The position numbers and the translations under genes were made by a program. A stretch of 64,000 nucleotides of DNA, taken from NCBI RefSeq assembly GCF_020921035.1, contig NC_063158.1, positions 5,934,001 through 5,998,000 of the forward strand, in the 5' to 3' direction. Each line of letters begins with the position of its first letter. The first letter of the stretch is position 1. The notes beneath the pieces are model-generated. The model was not told where the DNA came from. It searched no databases and worked only from the letters and a program-made list of their open reading frames with translations. Of the stretch, positions 24,874 through 37,509 are shown piece by piece. The stretch is from Rhodamnia argentea. Lineage: Eukaryota > Streptophyta > Magnoliopsida > Myrtales > Myrtaceae.

Positions 24874-26078
24874 GAAACAGAAGGCCTGGTCAGCATGATA
24901 GCTCATGGATTCTTAAGTTTCAAGCATGAACCTGAGCATAAATCTGTAAACAAACTTTCTTGGTAGTGTATAGCTCAATTCGATAAGCAGTTCGCTCTTT
25001 TCGGCTGAAATATCAGATGGTTCATCATGACGGCGTACAATTTCGTAGCGAATATAGCTACCTTGCATTAAGTTACTTCCTACTCCTGTAGTCTGTTTTT
25101 CTATCATCCACTGTCTGTCTATGAGGTAATAGACAATTGCTTCGCCAAAATAGAAAGGGAAGAATATGAGTTAAATGTCATGGCCTTGAGGAGAAATGGA
25201 GTAGCAAAGTGATTAAATGTATGCAATCTGTACAATAAAACCCGCTCAATTCCAAGATTAGTCGCGCATGTGCTCCCACAGCGGGCTTTCTTGAAACCGC
25301 ACACTTATGATATGTTGGTGTATGGTTGCATCGCGTAACAACGGACAAAACGAGAATGAAGGATGACAATTTCGGCAATCTGAAGCACGTTAATCACAAC
25401 TTGTACAGTACTTACAGCATTCTTCTTGTGTAGTCCTAGTTTCCCTTCTATACAAACACATCTAAGAAAGAAAAGTCACGACCATCATCACCACTCCAAA
25501 CTCGGCAATTGCAATAGCAACGCCAGGGACACGAAGAACAAAGGAAAAGGTGAACCGAAAGATCAAACCTGAAACGATGTCGGGAAAAGTCTGGAAAGGG
25601 AAAATGAAAATGACACACACACAAAAAAGCAAAAAAAAAGAGGCTATAAGAACCCTAACCTTTACAGTATGGCAAGAAAAATGCATATGGCCGCAGTGAC
25701 TAGATGGACCAGCATTAAGAGTTGAGAACCATCATCAGCATTGGAACAACATGGAGAACATGTTCCTTGCAAAAACCAGTCATCGTCTGTACATAAACAG
25801 ACACCATGGACGACCGGCCTCAGACGCTTCTTGCGTTGGTTGAACTAGCTCAAGTTAAAACACGGAACTAGGAAAAAGCTAGAGAGAGTCGTGTCATTTG
25901 TGCTTAAGAAGACTGATCCAAACCCCTCCGTCAAGCAAAGCTAATAATGACTTGATAAGACTTTTCTTGGAACTCACCGGGTCAATCACTTGTCATGCTG
26001 TAAAAAGACATAGGTCAATGAAGCTGATGCTGTGGTCATTTTCAAAATCCCATCCAACCCGAAACAATATACAATTCC
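24874..26078. other. Convergent intergenic region, RopGEF / TRM gene
   Basis: Contains both 3' ends. An AATAAA at 25234-25239 could serve the RopGEF transcript. No exon or repeat is recognised. Confidence 0.5.
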
Positions 26079-29000
26079 TCAACTGTCCTCCATGCAGCAG
26101 TCGATTGTCTCGTCAATTAGTTCATCAAAAATAGTGTCACCCATCTCAAACCCAATGCTTTCAGAATCAAAACGTAGGTCCATCCACTTCCCAGATTTCA
26201 CCAAGTCTTTTCTAACAATCTGTTCCAAGTTACTAGGTGGAGAGAGTGGGAGGAGGTGCCAGTGAACTCCTTCCCACACCTCGTGGATTGTACTTCTTAT
26301 GTCAAGGACTGGCTTAGTGCTTGGCTTCACAAATGAAACCCAAGGAGAACAACCAAAGTAATGCTCATAGACCTCGAGAAGGACCTCATTTATGCAATCA
26401 AACACAAGTTTTTGGTCAAAATGAAGTTGGTCATAGAAGAAATCCACTTCATCAAACACTGATGACTCAATAAGCTGGTCTGAAAGTTCTGATCTCAAAT
26501 AAAATTCCTGCCCGCGCAGGCCAGAGGCATGCAGAACAGCTTCTACGTACCCCAACAATGTTTCCTTGCCCTCCACAGATGTTTTTATAAGAATACCATG
26601 CTTGGGAGTATGGGGCATTTCATCCTCGAACTCGATCTTCAGTGGTTGTATTGATGGTTCTACAGAAAAATTATTGAACAACAAAAGTAAGCCCATGATC
26701 ATGAGCATTCCATTACATACATATATTTTATTTTCACAAGATGCCCAGGCCTACCAGATCGAGATGCGGTTCTTGCAGGACTTATGTCATCCTCCATGAA
26801 CAGTGGCTCAAGAACAGATACAGGGCTTTGTCTCTCAGGTTTGTCGACAGCAATTTCTAAATCCACACGCTTCTGCGTTGTTGAAGAGCTTGATGGGGAA
26901 GCAAATGGAGATGCATGTAGCTCATCATTGCAGTGAGGCTCCTGTTCATGGAGAAATGCGATTTTATACTGGTATTCACACAATGAAATGAAGCAGATAG
27001 CAACAGATAGGAAAGATGATGAATACAAGCAAAATCTTTCTGCTGTTGCAAATGCACTTATCAGTTACCACAAGATCTATACTCTGCTCTCATTATTCCA
27101 TTTGACATCAGATGGCTATATATATAGGCCAGTGCTATTTCCACAACAGAAACTGCTGCAGAGAAAGCTAATTAATGAGAATTCCATACTAACCTCCCAA
27201 GATAGGTAAGTTTGACCATAAATTTGTTGTTTCCTGTTGTTTCCATTCATTAACCGAACCAATCAGCAACCTTTTCTCTCACATTACGTTTGCTTTTCTT
27301 CTCTATTCCTTTCCAGTTCAAAGAGATTCACTTTGAAAAGAATTCTCTATACCACTCATATGTTGAATGACATCTCCCCCTTTAAGGTCACACTTAATTA
27401 ATTCGCTATTCCAACCACACAAACGCATCGGCCGAGGACGGCCTAACAATAATAGCCCCAGATCCTCACCAATTACTCCAATTGACTTTATGTACATTAG
27501 CCACTGAAAAGGAGACAGCAATTGAAATAATTATAATGAGTCACACGATCTTTCGATTTTAAAGTCATTACTTTGTAAATGAAAGAAATATATGTGCTTC
27601 AACAGGCGAGGGGTGTCTATAAGCACAGTTCTCTTTTCCCGAGAAAAAATGTATACACAAATGTCCATTGCAACTTCTGTTTCTGCCTTCAACCTCGACA
27701 GACTGGGGCTGAAGTTTGAAGCCTCCAGTAAGTCACAGAGCTTGATTGGTGTTATTGAAAATGATCTATAAGGGCAGAGCACAAAACACCAACAACGAAG
27801 TATCGATGACACAAATATTCAAGAACGTAGAATATTGATCAAAAAACTATTGATCTTTGATTCTCTCTCTTTTTTCTTTTCTTTGCCAACTTTGATCTTA
27901 GGTTCTAGAGTGGCCTTATCTGAGGGATAAACCTCTTCTTTTTAGTGGAGCTCCCCCCTGACGTCATAGGATGGTCAGTGAAGCTCATGACTCTTAGAGA
28001 GGCAATGCACATGGGAAACGAAATCACCCTGAGACTGGTTTTCCTCGGAGATGGAGAAGAGTTACATGCACACGAAGGCAGAAGCATTATTCATAGAGGG
28101 TTCAACGACAAGGACTCTTGGAGAGAGGATGAGGGATTGAAATTGTCGAAGAGGAGAAATCCACTCTGAAAACACATTGCAGTTTCCTGTTGTGTGAGGG
28201 CATTCTAGTCAAACTGACTCTTAGTTATTAATACTACAATGTTTGGAAGATTTAACTTGACAAAAGACGGCAGTGCATTGATTTGTTATCCAAAACAAAA
28301 AGCTATCAACTTTGTTCCAGTAGTAATGATCCATTCTATGTATGGGATTTATAGTATCTTATTTCTAACTGACAAGATATGTTTGACTTAGAGATACAAC
28401 TTATTTATGCATCTTTTGAGGAGTTATTTCTTCTTTTCCTTTATTTAGTAATTATAAATCACCTAAAACTTTTCTTTCTGTTAAAAGACTATACCAATAT
28501 AAAAGTAAAATTAAATAAGTAGCCCTTATTTACCAATAGAACTCAAACTACAATATTACATAATGGATGAACTTTCCTCATGAAATTCAGTTTTACATCA
28601 TGATATTTCTTTTCACTTCATCAATTCATCATTTGGCATCTAGAGGGTATGACTTGCTCTCTAAATCACGGAGTATGCATTGTTGAAATTCTTTTACCTC
28701 TTTCTTATGATCAGGCTCAGTACAATCATCATCAATATCTTCAGCCAAATGATCCTCTGTACCACATTGGAGGCTGGCTGGACTAGCACTGCCGGTGGAA
28801 GTATCCTTGGAGACATGCTCTTCATTGACTGTTTCATCAACTGCTATAAGAATTTCAGTGTTACCTGCAAAATAATGCACGTGAGATATGATTTGATTTG
28901 GACAAAAACAATTGACTTCCACTTGCTGCAACAATCAATTGTTGGGTGCGAAGGGGGGGGTCGATTACCTTTGGGACTCAGGTGCGGACTACAGGTCTCT

Positions 29001-31242
29001 TCCACCTCATTATTGGAAAGAGGTTCATCTGATAGAGTTCGATTTTTGTCGGATGTTTGGATTTTATTATCACAACTTTCCAGAATGCACAACTCACTTT
29101 CTGTACTTGGAGCTGAAGGACCTTGATGGCTATCATTTGCTTCTTCTATTCTCTCCTTATTTTCATCAACCCTCGGAGACCTGAGATGGGCAGCAAATCT
29201 TAACTGTGCAGTTACCAAGCTGTTTTCCGATATCTTTCCTGGACTAGCAAGAGGGGAGTTGTATTCAGGAAGGGAGAGAATTCTCCCGAGAGATTTTGGC
29301 AACTGCCCACTTGAAAAGTCTGTCACTTCATCTGCATTGCTCAGCATTTCCGAAAGGTGCTTCTTGGCCTCAATGTAGATGTTAGACACTCTTGTCTTGG
29401 ACTCATTAACATTTTCATATTCTTTGTTTGCTTCAGAGTCTCTAGGCTTTACATTCTTTTCTCCTCTTTTTTTCACAACAGGTCTAGCAATTTTCTCTAT
29501 GTAAAAGTGCTCTTTGCCCGGAGAATTCATCCCATTATTTTCTCCCATGACATCAGGAAGTCTTTTCATAATACCACCAGGAGATCTGCCATGGTGCTCC
29601 TTTCCCATCACATTTTTCCATCTTTTCCTAATCTCCGAAATAAAAAAGAGCCTACTTGCTTTCTCAGCCTGCCCTTTATGGGCAACATTCGCCGCATGCC
29701 CTAGAAGTGTGTCGGTGCTGTCCAGAGCTGTAGAGTTTTTCAATTCTGCTGGCCCAGGCTTCAAAATAACAATTCTATTAGAAGTTTGAGGATTCTCAAT
29801 CTCCCTGAGTGTCTTTGTTTCATGAGACTTGACATTTCTTCTAAAGAACTTGTAAGACTTATGATTAACCACCTCTGGTGATTCATTGGATTTGTCATGC
29901 TTCTCTTTTGATAAATTAGAATCTGCAAATGACTCTGACAAAGTGTCTCTCCTCAAATGAGCATCCTGCAAGCTTTGCATGTATTTAACCAAGATTGATT
30001 CTGGATCTTCCAGGAGTTTCGAAAATGATTCCTCATTTAAGTTCGGAATCTGAAGCGCATTAGCCACTTCTTTAGAGAAGGGAGTCCTTCCATGCTCTGT
30101 GAGATGCTTCCCACTTTTGAGTTGTTGACTTAACAACTCCTTGATTGCTTCGCACAATTTTTCTTTGAGATCAGCATCTTTCGAGTTTACCTGAATCTGT
30201 ACTTCGGCATCATTGTGGTGCTTTCCATTATTTATAGTTTCCTGACAGATCTCACCACAAATGTTCTCCGCTATAGTACTTTCATTATGGCCATTTGTGC
30301 GGTCCTGGTTCACATCGAGATCAGCCCGTCTGGATGCCAAGCTTTCAGTGGCATTCAAAAGATCAGCATCCATGTCGTAGCTTCCCCTTGAAGACTTCTT
30401 ACTTCTTCGGTTTTTCTTTCTGCAATCTTCATCTCCCAAATCAGATTGTTTGGACACTAGTTTGGAATCTTTCACTTGACTATCTGCATCATGCTCGCCT
30501 ACCATTTCTTCTTCCATGAGTATCTTCACACTGGGTCTTCCCCCATCAGCTGCAACTGTTGAGCTCTCTTTACCATCCTGAAAAATCTTTTTCAGTTAGT
30601 CGCAGCTAAAAAAATGGATATCCTTCTCAATCAATGCCTTGCAATCACCGAATGGGGAAACTTAACAACCCAACTTTTTATGCCTTACGATCATCCCATG
30701 GGAAAACTTAAGAACCATACTGTCTATGCTATCGAATCTTACCGGGGTGACTTCAAGTTTCTCATCCAGATTGGTCAACACTTCAAACTTATTCACTGAA
30801 TGTTGCACATCTGCAGGATAGAAGAGAACTCGAACAATAAAATGACCACCAACTTTACCAATCCACAAATTTCAATGACCAAAAAATCATGTTTATCTAG
30901 AAAATAAATGCCCACACAAAATCATAAGAACAAAGACATACAAAGTAAAATACAAGTGCACTACTTCACATACAAAAAGTGTGGTGATAGGTAGCAGGAA
31001 AACCACCATGTGTCATGAGCAGTAATTCTTTCAATCTGAAAAAGACTTGCGTGCATGTAAATCTCGCTAATCAATTACGGGGTCTTACCACCAGCATGGC
31101 TGCTTCCTCGCCTTCTATCTGATAATAGCCTCCGAGTGGATCTACTACTATGGCGAAAATCCAAAACACTAATGAAACTCCACATGCAGCCTAACTGATC
31201 CCTTTCATGCCTCACCGCACGCCTTTTTGACCTCTTTGTCAT
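26079..31242 (-). CDS. TON1-recruiting-motif-like (TRM) protein with DUF3741 and DUF4378
   Basis: Exons, in transcript order, are 31089-31242, 30743-30810, 28969-30577, 28698-28864, 26755-26941 and 26079-26659. All phases fit and give 921 residues. Exon 1 has the family N-terminus (MTKRSKRRAVRHERDQLGCM, then SFISVLDFRHS). The large exon has a DUF3741-like stretch (EKLCEAIKELLSQQLKSG, DPESILVKYMQSLQDAHL). Exon 5 has SPVSVLEPLF. The last exon is a full DUF4378 (GYVEAVLHASGL, YLRSELSDQLIESSVFDEVD, EVWEGVHWHLLP, GFEMGDTIFDELIDET). TRM proteins bind TON1 and phosphatase 2A subunits and organise cortical microtubules and cell shape. The third-to-last exon may also be retained to a stop at 28629. 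Confidence 0.88.
27945..28169 (+). other. Unexplained GC-richer island with open frames on both strands, inside the TRM intron
   Basis: The 1.76-kb fourth intron of the TRM gene (26942-28697) contains this segment. It is open for 74 codons on + (LPPDVIGWSVKLMTLREAMH) and 60 codons on - (27905-28087, SLRVISFPMCIASLRVM). Its composition is more coding-like than the flanking AT-rich intron. I recognise no family. It could be a captured gene fragment or chance. Confidence 0.3.
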
Positions 31243-32607
31243 ATTGAAGGTATATCCAATCCAATTTCCGCAAGTTGATTCAAAATTTTGACACCTGCTG
31301 CAAAAGGTTTAGTAAACAATGTCAAAGAGGCCTAGTAAAGAATAATCAAATATGCTGGCTGAATCAGACAAGAAGACTCTGAAATCGCATAATAATCTCA
31401 TGTTTTTTGTCTTAATTAAAGCAACCTCGACACTTAAAACACTATAGTTCCGCTATCACATCCTTCAAAGTTCCAAAAATTAGTTCACTGCCAAATCAAT
31501 TAACAGGAAATTCGTCATCTTTTTCCATGCCCCAGGAGAACAACTTATTATGAGGTTTTGCAGAGAACTGCTCAGTGCTCACACACACACAAGCACACAT
31601 GTATCCCAATTGAACCAAAAATTCAATCTGCAGGATTTGAAACATATATCAGAAAATCATCATCCGTTAATCAAGGACTGTGCTCGATCTGATAACTTTA
31701 AAGATGTAGAAACACATGGCATGTATCAGAAAATACCTCAAAGTTGAAATTGTAGAGTTCGATTTTGTCCCGAGGAAGCTAAAATATAGCTCCCTCAGAA
31801 TCTCTGTGACTTCCTATTTTAGCTCCACAGGTTTCCGTTCTGCAGAAGTAAAGCCCAACATGGTATTCTAAGCAGGGCAGGGTATGGAAGCCTTCTTCTT
31901 TCCTTTTCATCCCAAAATAAAGCCTTAATGTCTGGTCACACGCATTCCTTCACAAACTTTTGAGTTATGATGGCGGCACACCATCCCTTGACAGAAATCA
32001 CAGAGTGAGGCAAACATGCTAAGATTGACTCTCGAAATATGAATGGGCAATAATCAAACTCAACTTCAATAAACCAAGTAACGAAATTCACATTTGATGA
32101 TCCCAACGCTTGGTTATCGAACTCAATCTTCCACTGGAGCAATCCAATGTCCCTCATGAAAATCAAAGTATATGCAATCCAAAGTCACCCTGCAAATTCC
32201 AGCTCATAAAGAACAAAACCAATGCTTCGAAGCCTCTTCCAAATGCCAAAGGACTCGACGTCAAAACCGAGAACTTTTGACAGCCTCACTCTTCAATACC
32301 AAAACCATGATACACCAAGGGGATCTGCTCTTTCTCACCAATCACGAAACAAAAAAGGGAAAAAAAAAAGAAAAACTCTAGACTTCCCAAGAAAAAACAC
32401 AAATCAGATTCTTCAGGCGAATTCTGACAAACACCACAAAAGCATCAAAGGCTTTGCCTTCTTTCTCATATAATCTATGGTGGCATCTTTGACAGCCATA
32501 AAGAAGGGCCCAAATGCTCATCTAGCACCGACCCTTTACTTTTTGCGGAGGAATTGCATACGGGCAGCCATTAAAGACTGAAAAAAGTGGAAGAGGGGGA
32601 AGAGTGA

Positions 32608-32610
<3 letters not shown>

Positions 32611-32647
<37 letters not shown>
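32611..32647. repeat. (AG)n microsatellite upstream of the TRM gene
   Basis: AG run of about 37 bases. On the TRM coding strand it is a CT tract. Further GA and CT runs follow at 32754-32774 and 32830-32860. Such CT-rich stretches are typical of plant 5' leaders, so the TRM transcription start may lie near here, with an intron in the leader. Confidence 0.9.
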
Positions 32648-32650
<3 letters not shown>

Positions 32651-33206
32651 GTTGAGAAAGTGAAAGGCGAGAGCTTTGACAATGCAGTTGTTGGGGGATA
32701 GGAGGAGAAAAATAAGTGACAGTTGTGGGAGTGGACATGGGGCCCCATTTTGAAGAGAGAGAGAGAGAGAGAGATACGTATGGAAATGGGGTGTCTCCAT
32801 TTTCTCAACCTCCGCGTTCCCCCATTATATCTCTCTCTCTCTCTAAACTCTCTCTCTCTCGTCATTGGAAAGAGTATGACGAAGAAAAATGCATGAGAGT
32901 GGCTTGTATTGCACCTTTTCCAGTTTCAGACACAGCATAAAAAGCCATGCTTGACATCGAGGAGAACGAAATGTCCTCGTTTGTCTTCTCCTCTACAAAT
33001 TGCCAAACTGGAGAAACCGAACAACGACATGTGAAATAAGATGCCTCTCTAATGTCGTAAAGCAAATGCAAAGCATTCTGTAGTGTTAGATTTCTACCCG
33101 AAAACTCCAATCAAGCCAATGCCTGAAATAGGGTGATTGATCCAGGCACATAACTTAATTATTGCAAAACAGACATTTTAAAAGGTAAATACAACTCCAT
33201 TTTATC

Positions 33207-33850
33207 TTGAGGTGAATTATCAAAAAAGTTATAATCCTGTTACAACTACGCCGGTTCGGTCCTAATTTTTTTTTTTTTTGCCAATTCAGTCCTAAACATT
33301 TTATATTTGAGTCAATTCAGTCCATTGGCCGTTCGGCACTAACATCGCCAATTCTAACTAACATTTTAATATTTTTACAAAAATTTTCATTTTTTATTTT
33401 TCCTTTTTTTTTTATTTTTTTTCCCTTCCTTCTTCCTATTGCCCACTGTTGAGCTTGGCGTGACCTCGCTAGCCACAAGTGAGGCCGACCTCGCCATGGT
33501 TGGACAAGGTGCGACTTCAATGTCACTAGGCGAAATTGAGCCTCACCATGGTTGGGCAAAGCCGACCTTGCCCACGACGACGAGATCGTGCCCTCCACCT
33601 CCGGTTGGTCGGAAGAAGGAAGAAAAAAATAATAAAAAAAGTAACAATAAATAAATAAGTTAGAAAAATACTAAGATATTATTAAAAATTGGCAACATTA
33701 GTGGTGGCAGAGGGTCAATGCCGACCGGTCAAATGGACTGAATTGACACGGATACAAAAGATTTATGACTTAATTGGCAAAAAAAAAAAAAACAGATTTA
33801 CAATTGAATTGGCAAAATTGCAATAGGTTGAAGATTTTTTTGGTACTTTT
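33207..33850. mobile_element. MULE-like non-autonomous TIR element (copy B)
   Basis: Inverted arms of roughly 180-200 bases (about 33207-33395 and 33660-33850) share 'ttgccaatt(c/a)agtc(c/a)taaa' and 'tcaattcagtccat', the second arm complemented. A GC-rich centre (33430-33625) carries repeated 'caccatggttggg(c/a)aa'-type words. The 10-mer ccattttatc occurs at 33197-33206 and 33851-33860, a likely 9-10 base target-site duplication as in Mutator-like elements. The left copy may be separated from the arm by a few bases. It has no transposase. The open frames inside (33317-33654) are not genes. Confidence 0.65.
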
Positions 33851-34443
33851 CCATTTTATCGTAAGTTCCAAATTAAATTAGATTGTTTATATCCTACATC
33901 AATTTAGCTTGATTTTTTAAAAGTCATCAAATTTTTTTCACAAATATTTGAATGTGTTCTCTGCTAATTATAATAAGCTGTACACCCTATTGGATCAGGA
34001 CAAACCCAACACACCCTGAATTTTAATAAGGGAAATATGGACTTGGCACATAGACAAATTTAGTATTTGTTTCACTTGCTTGAAGAAAAATAATAATGTA
34101 AAGAACTTGGCCCATAGATTTCCCCCTGAACTTTTGTTTTTTCCCCCTTTTCTTTCCTCGTGGACTCCTGCAGCTGATAAAAATATTGGCAATTATGTCA
34201 ATTCACTTAAGACAAGAATGCCATTTATTTTCTAGTACTATTTTTTGAATTTTTTCGCTTGGTGAAGATTTCTCAATCGACATCAGAAATGGCCGTCGGT
34301 ATGAAATTTACGTCACGGATAGGCTAGATAAGAAAACATTGATGCATTTTCAAGGTTGTCAATGAAAGAACCTAACATACTTGTGAAGATGAAATTCTGA
34401 CCAGGCTGACTAACGTACCACAAGAAAAGAGGCAGCTAAAGCA

Positions 34444-34801
34444 CACTACAAATGCCAAAGCTTGTGTACAACATTTACTTTAGTGCCAAAACTTTCAAAA
34501 TGATCAATTAAGTGTCAAATTTTTTAAAAAACGCTCACTTCAATACCAATTTTGACTTGAGCTGATGTGGCTCGCTGGAAATCCGATGTGGCCTATTTTT
34601 TTTATTAATATTTGAGCTAGCGTGGCTTGCCGGAGTTGTCATTGAAGTGATCGTTTTTCAAAAAATTTGGCACTTGAGTGATTATTTTGAAAGTTTTGGC
34701 ACTGAAATTATTGTTTTTCAAAAAAATTAGCACTTAGATGATTGTCTTGATAGTTTTGACACTAAAATGAACGTTATGCACAAATTTTGGCACATATAGT
34801 G
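34444..34801. mobile_element. CACTA-like MITE
   Basis: It begins CACTA (34444-34448) and ends TAGTG (34797-34801). The arms are inverted: 'ttagtgccaaaactttcaa' at the left, complemented at the right, with 'cgctcacttcaat' versus 'cgatcacttcaat'. The right arm carries the repeat unit twice. Flanking trinucleotides (gca/aat) differ, so the usual 3-base target duplication is not seen. Class is inferred from the termini. Confidence 0.55.
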
Positions 34802-36039
34802 AATTTAAGCCGAAATAAGACCTTCAAATGTACGGAGGAAAGGCCAATGGGTTTACAGATGTATGATCTCCTGATGGTTTTACTGAGAAAGTCTTTTTAA
34901 CTTATCACATGACATTTTGACTATGCTGAATTCAAATGAATTGCCTTAGTGACATTTCATCAATAGAAAAATCCTGTACGATTTTTACATCACCCAATAT
35001 GATATATTCTGTCCAATAATTAATATGAAGATGAGAACAAAGAAATAAATGTGCAAATCGGCTTATTGACGAACGGATTATGCTTATTTCTCTCTTTACA
35101 TTGTGCTTGTGCAGTGAAAACAGATACATCAAGGGAGATTTTACCGGGGCATTAAATTAATTTTTTGGTTAGTAGTGATTAGTGTAACATAATTAGATCT
35201 AGAAGAGGCCATTTCTTCCCCTCCTCCTTTCACTCATTGAAACAACCTTTAGGAAAGCCACAATGATGGCAATCATGGCTGTCGAGTTTTGAGTTTGAAC
35301 GGGCCTCTTCCTTGAAAGAGGCTCCGAAGCAAGAATCATTGAAGAAATTTGAGGGTTCGCCAAAATTGAAAATTATCATTAATGCATTAGCTTCCCGCCA
35401 TCAAATTGGGGTTTTCGGGTCATTGCGTTATCATTAATGCATTGGCAAAGTTCAAACTTCAAAGGGTACTGCTCATCATTATCTTTCATGATGAAAATGA
35501 TTAAAGGTCACGTTGAAGAAGCCAAGAAAATTACATTTTTTTTCATATGGGTATGTGAAAATTTCGCTCGACCGGTTCTCACCAATGCACATGAACCATA
35601 CCGGTCAAGTGCATGATCTCGTGCTCCATTGATAGAATGATAGCGTGATCGACCCCCTAAGTTTAAGCCCGAATTAAGTTTGAGCGAATGACATGAATGG
35701 AGAAAAACATTCATAAGCATCCTTTTTTTAATGACTATGGCAAAATTAATTAAGAAGAAACATAATTCTGTGTTATATACCAAACCTAACATTGTGGGCT
35801 GTCGGGTCGGTTAAGATTCGATATCCAATACAATTTTAGGAAGCTAGATCATGAGTTCGGGTCACTTTGAAAGACAACTCCTTCGAGGCAATGCCGCAGG
35901 TTTCATTATTGTTACGAGAAGCGAGAATTGTTATGATGGAGGCCCGTCTCGCCCCGATAATATGAAATGTATGTACGATTTGTTGACTAGTGACTCTAGA
36001 CTCTATATAATCTAAGTGATAAGTATACTAAAAGTACTA

Positions 36040-36440
36040 AAGCATATTGCAAAAACTGCAATTGAATCTTGAAACTTACAAAAAGTACGATCAAGTCCTA
36101 AAAGTTATCAAATTGGTGCAATCAAATCATTCCGTTAACTTCGTCCAATTTGGCTAACGAAAATGCCTATGACTTTTTTTTATATTATTTTTCTATCCTA
36201 CGTGGCATTAATATAGCTAAAATATAAACAATAACGCCAAAACGATGTCGTTTTGGTCTTGATATGATTTTCTAATCTAAATATTACTTAAATTAGCTTA
36301 TACAATAAATTTTTCTTTTAGAGGAAGGAAGGTAAAACAAACTCTCACTATTGCTGCCCCACCATCGTCGGGAAGGACTGGCTAAGATCGCCGGGGCTCG
36401 GCCAATGGCCAGCGACCCTTGCGGACCGCATACGACACAA
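36040..36440. repeat. One-armed relative of the MULE-like family
   Basis: About 36050-36240 has the arm style (caattgaatcttgaaact, caagtcctaaaagttatcaa, gtccaatttggctaac). It is followed by a GC-rich piece (36350-36430, gctcggccaatggccagcga) like the centre of the full copies. The opposing arm is not found, so the element is probably truncated. Confidence 0.35.
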
Positions 36441-37474
36441 GAAAAATAGGTACTTTGGCTTTCGCCGACTTTTCTTATTTGATTACTTATCAAGCGGCTA
36501 TGGCACTCTTTAACCAAATTCACATTTAAATGAAAAAAAAAATTACTGTAAAAGTAAATGGGGGTAAATTTACTCCTTTCAGGCAATAAAGTCCCTTTCA
36601 TCCACTTCATTGAAGTTGTTCCCATCTGCACAGAATTCCATAGCACAGATGCAGTGAGAGAGCTTCCGAGGTTAGACAATTTGCAGGCATGGGTTTGTCT
36701 TGGGAAGAAGAAAGAAGGCACAACTCAACTCAACGACTGCTACCTCACGATCAGGCACGACATCATGCCAGTAGAGCTAACACCTTTGAAAAAAGGAAAA
36801 AAAAAAAAAAACCCCTCAATTATAGTTGTAATTCCAATTTTGCCCCAAACTTTTTTTTTTCCTAGGAAAATCTCAAACCTTTACTCCGCTCCAGATCGCC
36901 CACACGTTTAAAAACCGAACGATTTCTTCAAAATTATCAATATCGGGGCTAATTGAAGGTGCATTCATTATCAGAACTTGTGATTTTTATTGATACCCTC
37001 ATCTTCGTATGGAGCACCCTTATGTCGTCGACAAACTTTAAGATTTCTTTTCAGATAAAAAGGAAATTCTGGGCAGAATCAGAATTTGATCTAAATCTAG
37101 CGTTTCTTTTAAGGAGTTAGGCGTATCCAACCATGAAAAGAACCTTTTTTTTTATTTATTGTCCACCATTGATGCGACGTGACGCTGAGTTGGGCCTGCA
37201 CAGGGTCCTCTTGGGCCCATTAGAGGACCACGTGCGGGCCCGCCGCAATGATTACCGACTGTAATGGCGATTAATTGCCTAATGACGAGGCCCATGTGAG
37301 ACAAGAGCTAGTCATTGCCTGTTTGCTTTACCTTGAAGATACCCAACGGTCCCGATTCCGAAAGAACCGCGGCCTTCCGTTGGATTTTATAGTTTATGCT
37401 CATTAACTTTTCTATAAGCAAGACATTATTAGTAAACTCTCTTCCAGCTAATGTCTAAATAATAAAACACAACC

Positions 37475-37476
<2 letters not shown>

Positions 37477-37506
<30 letters not shown>
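37477..37506. repeat. (CT)n microsatellite
   Basis: CT run of about 30 bases in gene-free sequence. Confidence 0.9.

Positions 37507-37509
<3 letters not shown>

Noticed and set aside
32522-32865. Leu/Ser- and Arg/Glu-rich frames
   Set aside because: They are produced by GA/CT microsatellites, which are open in several frames.
36293-36911. Frames of 142 (-) and 117 (+) codons over the same DNA
   Set aside because: They overlap on opposite strands, partly within a truncated transposon-like repeat, and neither carries a known motif.
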